From a virus, in IMG/VR virus record IMGVR_UViG_3300017739_000101, positions 1 through 24,815 of that record: a DNA stretch of 24,815 bases. The stretch is one strand, 5' to 3'. Numbering within the stretch: position 1 is the stretch's first letter; the number at the start of each line of letters is the position of its first letter. Below the pieces are notes generated by a model. That model made no database searches. It was not told the origin of the DNA and saw nothing but the letters and a program-made list of their open reading frames with translations. Below, in pieces: positions 8,387 to 18,900 of the stretch. The position numbers and the translations under genes were made by a program.

Positions 8387-9976
8387 ATGGCTTATTTAGA
8401 AAACTCTTCAGACTATATTTATTACAGTGATCCTTCAGCTTACGGCAATTATCAGTTTGTTTCTTTAAAAAATATTATAGATCAATTTATGGTTGCTTAC
8501 GTTGGCGATGAAAAACTTATAAAAAGAGCTAGTAAAATTGATGTATCTTTTCACGCTCAAAGAGCTTTAGCTGAAATGTCTTTTGATACTTTTAAATCTA
8601 TAAAAGCACAGCAAATAGACGTTCCCCCTAGTCTTTCTATGATACTTCCTAGAGATTATGTAAATTATACTGCAGTTAGTTGGGTAGACGCGTCTGGAAT
8701 AAAACATAATTTATATCCTACAAAATACACATCTAATCCATTTCAAGTAAAGCAAGACTCAAATCAAGAGTATGTTTTTCCTATTTTAGCAAGTGTTTTT
8801 GATAACTCTGATTTTACTAGTGGTTTAGATAACTGGAACAAAAGTCCTCAAGCAGAGTTTACCTTAGCAAAAGGAGGAGTAATGACTAGTATTGAAGTAG
8901 ATGAAACTGTAGAAAATCCTTCAGTACTTTTTAAAACTTTTTCAAATAAAGGTCTTTCTAACGCAAATCCAGCTCATGGATATTGCACTTATATATATCA
9001 AGAAGTTAACGCTTCTGATCTAGGAGCTATAAACTTTTCTGCCAATGCAACTACAACGGCCGCTTCTACTTTGACTACAACAGCAGCTGAAGTCGCTGCT
9101 TCTAGCTCTGCGTATGATAGTGCTGGAACGTTTAATACTCCTGGAAGTACAGTAAGAGTAGGTCTTAGCACTACTCCACCGAGTGAAAAAATAACATTGC
9201 AAAATTATCCTAATATAGATCCTGAAACAGGTTTACCTTACTTTGGAGGTCCAACACCAAATTCTTTTCCAAGCTACTTTGATTTAGGTTATATAGAGTG
9301 GACTCAAGGAGAAAGTGGTGTAAAAGATTACGATGGAGTTATAGATTTAACAAATGTTAGCGGCACAGTATATTTAGTTGCTATGGCTTTAATTGACCAT
9401 ACAGATACAGACGTAACTGCTTATGGTAGTTCTCTTTTGTTTGATCAGGCTACTGTTGACGATATTATAATAGATCGATTAACTGTAAAGCCATCTTTGT
9501 CACAAGAAAAATCTAGCGGTATTTCTTCAACTTTTGAAAAATTTAAATCTATAACGCCAGCTGAAAATAATAATGATGACTATAAAAACGATGATTATCA
9601 AAGAGTACCTGATGAAAGATATGGTATAGATCCTCAGTTTGCGCAAACTAATGGCTCTTTTTATATTGACGAAAGATTAGGAAAAATTAACTTTAGTTCT
9701 AATATTTCTGGAAAAACTGTAATATTAGACTATATAAGTGACAGTCTTGGAACAGAGTCTGAAATGCAAGTTCATAAGTTTGCTGAAGAAGCTATGTATA
9801 GATATATAAATCATGCTATATTAGCTACTAGAGTAAATGTACCAGAGTATATTGTTAGAAGACTTAAAAAAGAAAAAATAGCTTCTATACGTCAAGCAAA
9901 ACTAAGGTTATCTAATATTAAGTTACAAGAAATAACTCAAATATTTAGAGGTAAATCTAAGCAAATAAAACACTAG
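8387..9976 (+). CDS. Probable ring/tail adaptor protein with inserted jelly-roll-like domain
   Basis: This 529-residue virion protein has conserved ends and a large insertion. Residues 1-130 (NIIDQFMVAYVGDEKLIKR, FHAQRALAEMSFDTFKSI, ILPRDYVNYTAVSW) and residues ~400-529 (FAQTNGSFYIDERLGKINF, VHKFAEEAMYRYINHAI, IRQAKLRLSNIKLQE, ending in SKQIKH) match a core I know from crAss-like and marine phage neck proteins. Between them, residues ~139-366 form a separate beta-rich domain opening with DNSDFTSGLDNW and closing with ATVDDIIIDRL, the signature of CBM4/9-like jelly rolls. The stop is TAG, followed by TCA and the ATG of the giant tail gene in the same frame. Ring/adaptor function is inferred from position between the connector and tail genes. 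Confidence 0.6.
   Translation: MAYLENSSDYIYYSDPSAYGNYQFVSLKNIIDQFMVAYVGDEKLIKRASKIDVSFHAQRALAEMSFDTFKSIKAQQIDVPPSLSMILPRDYVNYTAVSWVDASGIKHNLYPTKYTSNPFQVKQDSNQEYVFPILASVFDNSDFTSGLDNWNKSPQAEFTLAKGGVMTSIEVDETVENPSVLFKTFSNKGLSNANPAHGYCTYIYQEVNASDLGAINFSANATTTAASTLTTTAAEVAASSSAYDSAGTFNTPGSTVRVGLSTTPPSEKITLQNYPNIDPETGLPYFGGPTPNSFPSYFDLGYIEWTQGESGVKDYDGVIDLTNVSGTVYLVAMALIDHTDTDVTAYGSSLLFDQATVDDIIIDRLTVKPSLSQEKSSGISSTFEKFKSITPAENNNDDYKNDDYQRVPDERYGIDPQFAQTNGSFYIDERLGKINFSSNISGKTVILDYISDSLGTESEMQVHKFAEEAMYRYINHAILATRVNVPEYIVRRLKKEKIASIRQAKLRLSNIKLQEITQIFRGKSKQIKH
8801..9484 (+). other. Inserted carbohydrate-binding-like domain (within the ring protein)
   Basis: Residues ~139-366 of the ring protein. 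The Asp/Asn-rich opening with an aromatic (GLDNW), a Ser/Thr/Ala-rich middle and a terminal strand VDDIIIDRL resemble CBM4/9-type beta-sandwiches. Boundaries are approximate; ligand binding is inferred only. Confidence 0.4.
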
Positions 9977-9982
9977 TCAATG
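9974..9982 (+). other. In-frame TAG-NNN-ATG junction (ring protein / giant tail protein)
   Basis: TAG (9974-9976), TCA, then ATG at 9980, all in one frame. This spacing suits termination-reinitiation. Amber read-through here would join the 529-residue ring protein to the 3127-residue tail protein. Confidence 0.5.
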
Positions 9983-12900
9983 GCTAAAATTAAAACTACA
10001 TTTATTAAAGGTCGAATGAATAAAGACCTTGACGAGCGCTTAATGCCTAAAGGTGAATATAGAGATGCTAGAAATATAGAAGTTTCAACATCTGAGGGCT
10101 CTAATGTAGGTACAGTTCAAAATATTTTAGGAAACACTCCAGTTGACAGCCTCCTTAATGGCGGTTTTATCTGCGTAGGATCTATTGCTGACGAAGGTCA
10201 AAATAAGGCTTACTGGTTTGCCTCTTCTGAAGATAAAGATGTAATAGTTGAATATGACCCTGCTTTAGAAGTGTCTTCACTAGTATTTGTTGATATAAAC
10301 AAAAGAAACACTAAAGCGTGTTTAAAGTTTGATCGAAAAATAATAACAGGCATTAATATTATAGATAATTTTCTTTTTTTTACAGATGGCTATAACGAGC
10401 CTAAAAAAATAAATATTAAAAGAAGTAAAATTGGAACAACAGACCTTAACGCTCATACTAAACTTATAGTAAGCGAAAAACATGTATATAGTGACAATAG
10501 AGGTGATGTAAGAGAAGAAAATATAACTGTAATAAAAAAGCGGCCAACAAGACCTTTGCGCGTTAAAGTAAACAAAAGCAATACTAACAAAGAAAAGGGT
10601 ATTTTTGAAAAAATATTTCCAAGATTTTCTTATAGATATAGATATGCTGATGGCGAAGTATCTGCTTATGGCCCTTTTACTAAACCTATATTTAGTGCTA
10701 ATTTTACAGACAATCTAAATTCTTTAAACTTTTTTAACTTAAAAAACGGCTACAATACATCAATGGTTAATACTATTGAGTCTATTGATTTATTAGATAT
10801 GATAGGCATGGATGCGCCAAGAGATATTGTTTCTGTAGATATACTTTTTAAAAGAGATGATTCTAACGTAGTTTATGTTGTTGAGAATGTAGATGTAATG
10901 AAGCTCGTATCTTATGGTGAGTTTAATTTATTACTTGGTAAATACACTATAACTACAGAAAATATTTTTTCAGCTATTGAAGAAAACCAAAACCTTAGAG
11001 TTTTTGATAGTGTACCTAAAACAGCTTTAGCTCAAGAAGTTACTGGCAATAGAATAGTATATGGTAATTATACTCAAGGATTTGATGTAGGCGATGTTGA
11101 AGTTAACTCTAATTATTCTGTTAAAGATTTTACTAATGAAAGTTTTTCTCAAGGAGGTATTGAATCTATTAAAGCGCAAAGAGATTATCAAATTGGAGTT
11201 GTGTTTGGAGATTATTACGGAAGAGAAACTCAAGTGTTTACTTCAAACGAAGGGTCTGTAACTGTACCTTGGAGCGATTCAAGCAAAACGCAAGGACCTA
11301 GTTATTTAGAGCCTTTAATGTTAACTTCAAGTTTATCTACTAATTTTCCTTCTTGGGCTAGCTATTACAAGTTTTATGTTAAAGAAACTTCTGGAGAGTA
11401 CTATAATCTTTTAATGGACGCTGTATATGTTCCTAGCTTAAGTACAGATTATGAAAATGAAGAAGATCATGTTTATTTATCTTTTCCATCTTCAGAAATA
11501 AATAAAATACAAGAAGACTCTTATATAATATTAAAGAAAACCTCTTCTTCTGTAGAAAAGCCTGTTAAACAATTAAATAGATATAAAGTTATTGATATTT
11601 TTCCTGAAGCTCCAGATGCAGTAGCATTTATGTATTTATCCACAGGAGAAACATCTAATCTCAGTAATAATGATAATTTATCAAACATATCTAATGAAGA
11701 CATAGGTTTATTTACTAGTCAAACTAATAGAATAGACAATGTTACAGATATTTTAGAGATAAGCGCAACTGAGTGGATAAGCGGCGGAAACTCTCCTTTG
11801 CCAGGTATGGAAGTTTCTGATGAAAATTTTACTTCAGAGCTAGATGCTTCTGACTACTATGTTTCTTGGAAAAGAGTAAGCGCTACTGGTAAAGAAACAC
11901 ATTCAAGAAGATACAGAGTTGTAAATGTATCTCAAGGATCTACAACAAAAATAAAGCTCCAAGAAAAAATATCTATTGAAGACGCTAAGCTAGCTTATGA
12001 CAATTTAGGTACTGATGTTGACGAAACAGATGACACTACAACAAATCCTATACCAGACTACGCAAACGGCGCTACTTCAAGTGCTGATAAATTACATCCA
12101 GATTTAGTTTTTTCTATTAAAAGAAAAGTAAAAAAAGATGGTGAAGATTTTTCTGGCAAGTTTTTTGTTAAAGTCTTAGCTGATGAAATTTTAAAAGAAA
12201 ACTTAATTAACTTTAGTTCAAAAAGCACTTCAGAGTTTATATCTTCTTCAAACGATACTTTTTGGTGGGGCGATGTAGCTAATGCTGACGGTAATGAAGA
12301 CTTAGGAATAAATACTATTTACGGTAATACTCCAAATACTCAGCCTGGATCAGCTGACGATCCAACAAATACTGTTACTGAGTGGGATTTACTTTTAGCA
12401 AATCATGGTAAAGCTATGTTTATAGATAACATGAGCATGGTAAGTTCTAATTTGTCTAGCTCAAACTACGCTAAACATAGTGGACAAGGCGTTAAAGCTA
12501 ATGAAGTTATATATTCTAAAAACGAATGGGACTATGAAAATGAAACTTATTGGAGTTCATCTAATGAGTATTCTATTGAAACGATGTCTGCTGTTATAGA
12601 TTCTAGTATTGAGCAAGAAGACTGGATTAATAACATAGTAAATTCTATGCATGGCATATTACAGATAAATTCTTCTTATACTGAAGGCGCTAATGCTTGG
12701 AAAAAAGATATATATAGCCAAGAGTTAGACTCTGTTTACGGTGAAGATGAAGATGCTTTTTTTATGCATTTTTCATTTTTTGCGCCAGGTAAAGATCTTC
12801 ACGATGGATCAGGCTTTGGTGATTCAGACGCTCCGTTAGACGAAGTAGAAATAGATGGAGAAAATAGTATAGCTAGCTTACTCAAAGGTATTTGGGGCGG

Positions 12901-15900
12901 TGGTGCTTTTCAATACGATGAAGATAAATTTGTTGAATTTGAAGGCAACTATTTAGACGATGATGCATTAGCAGAAGCACCAGGTCCTAACATAGGATCT
13001 GGTTATAACGTAGATTTTAAAGAGCTTCACGAAAGACAATGGGAGCCAACGTTTTCTCCTAATAGTAACTCGTTTAACTCTGACACAGAAATAGACGAAG
13101 ATTTAAAAAACTTTATACAAAATATAAAAATTGGTAAAAAGTTTAAGTTTGAAAATGACAACAATAATGAAATATACACAATACTTGATGTATCTGTAAA
13201 ACACATATATAATCATACGCCTTGGAGATCAAGATATATAAATCACTCTGCCAATGGTATATCTAGAGCTGGGGACAGCGTTGAAGAAGCAGCTAGATTA
13301 TGGGCTAAAGCAAAGGAGATAGGCACAGATCAAGTAGTTAGCGCAGAGACTAATGACGTTAGTCCTGCTCAAAACTTAGTAAATAAAATCGAAGCTTTTG
13401 GTAAGGCTAGTAATAGACGAACTTGTTATATAGTTAAACTAGATAAAAATCCTGCTTTATCTGAAAACAACCTTATAGATGGTACTGCTGACGGTATAGA
13501 TTTAGATACATCAACAAAAATACAATTTATAGATACTGAAGCTCAAGCACAGTCTGGTTTAGTAAAAAATATTTCTGCAATATTTGAAACAGAGCCTAAA
13601 GACTCGTTAGATTTAAATATATTTTACGAGGCTAGTCAAGCTATACCTACTTATTTAAACTTTTTTAATGCACCTGGTTTCGCTCCTCAAGGCTGTAGAG
13701 TTGAGTTTTTAAACTTACCACAAGCCACAAAAGGTCAACATATAGTCACTGAAAATATTATATTAGCAAATTGGGAACAAACAGAAGATGGAGATTTATT
13801 TTTTACTGTAATAAACGAAAATGCGCTAGAAGATTACTCATTTCAACCTTCAATATTTACTGGAAGTAGTGAAGAAGATGCTGAAGAAGTTGATTTTAAT
13901 CATACTATTATTAGTATAAAACAATATATAGATAGTATTGATGCAGGTATAGAAAATAATCTTGTTTTTAACAGTTTGAACAGTAGTGGTGTTAGCATAC
14001 AATATTCAGAAGCTATAGTTAGATTTTATAGAGAAGATGGTAGTTATACTTCTTGTACAATTTCTACTAATAACGATTTAATAAATTCAGGCATAGAAGA
14101 TCATAACAATAGATATGCTTTTGTTGTAAACAAAAATGTTAATCCTAATTTAAGCGTTGGGCTTAATTGGTTTAATTGTTTTAGCTTTGGTAATGGCGTT
14201 GAGTCAAACAGAATTAGAGATGATTTTAATGCTCCATTTATATCTAATGGTGCTAGAGCATCTACTACATTAGACGAGTCTTATCAAGATGAAGAACAAA
14301 GAAAATATGGTCTTATATATTCTGGAGTATATAACGCTCCAAGCGGTGTAAATAATTTAAACCAGTTCATTGCTGCAGAAAAAATAACTAAAGATTTAAA
14401 TCCTACATACGGAAGTATACAAAAACTATTTTCAAGAAGATCAGACTTAATTGCTTTTTGTGAAGATAGAGTTGTTAAAATACTAGCAAATAAAGACGCT
14501 TTATTTAACGCTGATGGTAATGTTAATTTAGTTGCTACAGAAAATGTTTTGGGTCAAGCTTCGCCTTTTGTTGGAGAATATGGAATATCACAAAATCCTG
14601 AGTCTTTTGCTAAAGAGTCTTATAGGGCTTACTTTACAGACAAAAATAGAGGCACTGTACTTAGACTCTCTATGGACGGTCTAACACCTATATCTGAAGC
14701 TGGCATGCACGATTATTTTAGAGATGAACTTCCTAAATATGGTACTTTGCTTGGAACGTATGATGATTACAAGAAACAATATAATTTGTCTTTTGGATTA
14801 GCAAGATACAATAATATTCTATTTAACTCTTATATATCTGAAGGCGAAACTTTAAATCAAAGTATATCTACTTCTCAAATTATATTAAATGGTGATTTAA
14901 ACGCTTCTGAAGAAGTTCAATTAGTTGATCCTCAGTTTTTGTATGAAAATAACGCTATAATTTCTAACGAATTTATGCAAGAACAGGTTACTATTGTTAA
15001 TTGGCCAGAAATTTTAGCTGGATCTATAGGCGCTTACTATAACGCAACAGTGACTGTACCGGCAGCTTTTCAATATGATTTAGTTTCTCAAAACTATGGA
15101 ATAGACTATTATCTTGACGGTGATGGCAATAACATAGGTCAGGCTACTACTTATGTAACAACTACTACTACTGTTGAAGTCACACCTGGAGTTTTTCCTA
15201 AGCACGGCGGTGCTAGCGATGATGATTCAAGTAGTCCGCACGGCGGATATATTCATAGAAGTATAGGTGACACAACTGGTGGTGGTTACACGCAAGATCC
15301 TTTTGCCGCTGACAACTATGGCTCTGGAAACAGTCAGTGCGCGTATTTTAATGGTGTTAAATATGGAAGATATGGAGGAGGCTCTTTTGTTCAATATATA
15401 GATCTATCAACTTATGATATTCTTGACACAGCAAACAACCCAGACAGTGACAAAGGAATACTTGTTATGAACGATACTTCTACAGAGATGAAGCGTAGTT
15501 TTGTATTTCCTTTAGGAAAATATAATGAGTCTAATCAACTAGAGACTAATGCACAAACCCAACACGCTTTTGGCTCTGAAGATCAATATTTTTCCCCTGC
15601 TCAAGATTCACTTTCTTTTGGTGGAACTATGAATCCTACTCATGTTATGAACGCAGAAGTCATAGTAGTTAAAGTTAGATATAGAGTAGTAAGAAAATGG
15701 CAATATGGTGGTGGTGATGTTGGAAAAGTTCCTATGAAAATTACTTTAATGGACGGATCTACTGATTTGTCATTTGGTGGAGTAGTAGTTTCTAATATAG
15801 AAAATACTGTGGCAGGGTCAAGCGGTGCTTTAATTGCAGGAAATACTTATATGGATCCAGACTCATATCAAAACACAATAACTAATAACGCTGCAACTAG

Positions 15901-18900
15901 TGATAATCCTTTTGTCGGTGTCAGTACTACTCTTTCTGATGGTACTAATAATGTTCATGGATCTTGGCAAATTCCACCTGCTACTTATTCTTACGAAAGC
16001 GTTGGATATACAGCTGTTGAAGAAGGAGTTTCTTCTTTAGCAGATTTAAATAACCAATTTATAGCCTTTCATAATCATTCAAGCTCAAGCTGTTCTATTG
16101 AGTTTGATACAAATCCTTACGGTTATACTCCAGCTAATAACTTGTATAACTCTACTAACAATAATAGTACGTTTTGGCCTACTATAAATGATACTTATGG
16201 TCTTCACGCTCCTTTTTATAGCCAACTTAGAACTGCTATAGTTCAATTTAGAGTTTTTGATAAAAATGATCCTTTTACTTCTAAAAGAATAATAAATAAT
16301 TTAAACGTTAACCTTTCATTTGGAGTAACAAAAGTCGATAACGCTTTTGTAGAATCTGTAGCGCTATGGAGGCAGTTTCCTTTAGAAGAAATTGGTACAC
16401 CATATAGTAGCCAAGAAGTAACAACTGATGTACCTACTCCTGCTGTTCCTGTTTATGATTTTCTTGACGTGCCAACTACAGAAACTTATTCTGGCGCAGA
16501 CGCTCTTGCTTTATATAATGCAGGTTTAGTTGCAGATCAAGCATCGCTTTTACCAGTAAATATGGGTGATCCTTGGGAAGGAACTGTTATAACAGTAAGC
16601 AACGAACAGTACACTCCGCAAGAAGTTGTTGGTAACGAGCCAGTACCAGCTGAAACAATACCTGCTTTTGCAGAAGTAATAAATATATCTACACCTGGAT
16701 TTACTTTTACTCATTTAGACGTGCCGCGCATTAACCCTTCTCCACAGTGGAACTTTTTTGCTAATTCTGATTTAGGCGATGATTTAGTTGGAGTAAGCCC
16801 TCAAGGCGAATGGGTTGAAGTTACAATAACAGATGCTAATGGTAACGATCAAACTGTTAAATATAGACAACAAACTGAAGCTGGTAGTGGTAATCTTTCG
16901 TATAATACTTACGTAGGAGATGCTATTGATAGTTTTGATGGTGAAGCGTTAGGTAGTCATTACCAAGGATCAAATACAGCGCCAACACAAGCTACTTTTG
17001 ATGGCCCTGATGGCGGTATATATTTTGGCATAAATCAACCAGAGCCTGGTGACGTGCGTATTAAAATAGAAAATGAAGATGGCTCTGATTTGTTTGTAGC
17101 TGGTAATTATTACGTTGTTGATTTGTTTTACAATGAAGAAACTCACCCTGATAGTCAAATTACAGCTCCATCATTAACAGGCGATGGCGCTAAACTTAAC
17201 GGTAGACGAGTTAGACTTGATGGCGTCGTAGACGCTGGTATTGCAGCTCAATGTCATAAAGAAACTCAAAGTTTACAAATCGAAGACAGTGCTTATCCAG
17301 CTGGTCATTTTGGTCAAATATATTATCTTGCAAATAACGACGCTGACTTAATACCGCTACCTGTAACTGTAACTGAATATGGTTCGCCACGTAAAGCACT
17401 TAGAGGTATATTTAAAGCAACTGAAAACTCAAATCAATATGTTGCTAACGGAAATAATTTTAGCCGTCTTCAAATAAGAGGTTACGGAGCTGGTGATGGT
17501 ATTGAAAACTATATACACTTTACTGGTGTACAGATTATAGATATAACACAAACAGATGCTCCAGGTGGTTTTAGTGAGTATTGGCATACAAATACTTTTC
17601 AACAACCAGAACATGCTTTTGAAGATTTATCTGCGTACTATGCTTATGGTGGTTGGAATTTTAACATACCTTCAACTCAAACAAGTCCTGATTTATTTCA
17701 AAACTATTTAGAGTATTCTTTTGAAAATAATGAGTTTAGCAGCTTATCTAGCGATGAAGTTGTTTATATACTAGAAACTAACGTACTACCAAACGGTGAT
17801 ACAGGTGTGTTTAATGGTATAGTTCAAATTAATGTTACTACACCTGTTCAAGAAGATGGGCTTGTTAAAGGAATACGCATCCAATATTCAGCTGAAGATG
17901 TTGGTAAAATGAAAGTAGCTTTTACCAATAGTGGTGAGTTTGAAATAATAGAGCCACTTGCTATAGATAGTGGTGCAACTGTAGATACTCTTGCTACTAG
18001 TGAAGGAAATAATAACTTTAATCCAGCTACTATTAACTCTCCCGGTGGAGGTGTAAAAGTAGTTATGGTAAACCCTGGTTATGAGTTTAATGCACAATGT
18101 AAAATTGAATCTATAAAGCTTTATATTGAAAGCACTGTTATTAGCGGTGGTAATATTGGCAGCTGGCTGTTTAGTAGTGTTCAACCAGTTGGTGATTTTG
18201 CGTCTGAAACGCTTAGTCCTTACAACGCTCAAGTAAATCCAGCTACTATTAACCCGCAGCCACCTGAATTTACAGGTCCTCAAATTCCTATAACATCTGA
18301 AAGCTATATTTACTTTGAAAACGAAGGAGAGTCTAACGATCAATACATAAAATTAAATAATGCTCCTGCTGGTACTCAAATTTATCAGTTTTTAGAAAAT
18401 CCACTGCAACTAGGAAATACATATGGTTTTAGTATGTTGTTTGCCGCTCTTCAATGCCCTATTGAAATATATTATTTTACACCTAACAGTGTTGATGGTA
18501 ATGCTACAGGCTTTAAGCATATATTTTCACCTGTATTTACAACAGAAGATTCTATAACACCTTTTGCCGTAGCAACATTATTACTAAATTCTATAGAAAA
18601 TTCTAGCAACCCATTGAATCTAGAAGGACAAATTTTAACTAAAAGTGTTACTATAGAAAATTACACTGGTAGTAGCGCAAATATTTTTAATTCAGAGGTT
18701 GATCTTACTGGCTGTCTTGTTATTAGAGTTTTACAGCCTTACGATAATTCTATTCCAGGATCTTTAAATAACGGACTTTTAACAGCTACTATAGATAATA
18801 TAACATTTTATCAAATAGACACTACAAACTTAATGCCTGAAACTGTTTCTTATGAAGAATCTGTAAAAGGTTGGATTAGTTTTAAAGATTTTAAAGACAA

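Noticed and set aside
17888-18343. A 151-codon open frame on the - strand inside the giant tail gene
   Set aside because: It lies wholly antisense to a long coding frame, has no initiation context, and its translation is rich in Ser, Thr, Tyr and Arg as expected from a mirrored AT-rich gene. The other short - strand frames (for example 651-944, 4069-4299, 6045-6266, 24331-24579) fail for the same reasons.
14820-18830. Diversity-generating retroelement target in the tail gene
   Set aside because: No reverse transcriptase gene or near-identical template repeat was seen in the window. An adenine-biased variable region cannot be shown from one sequence.
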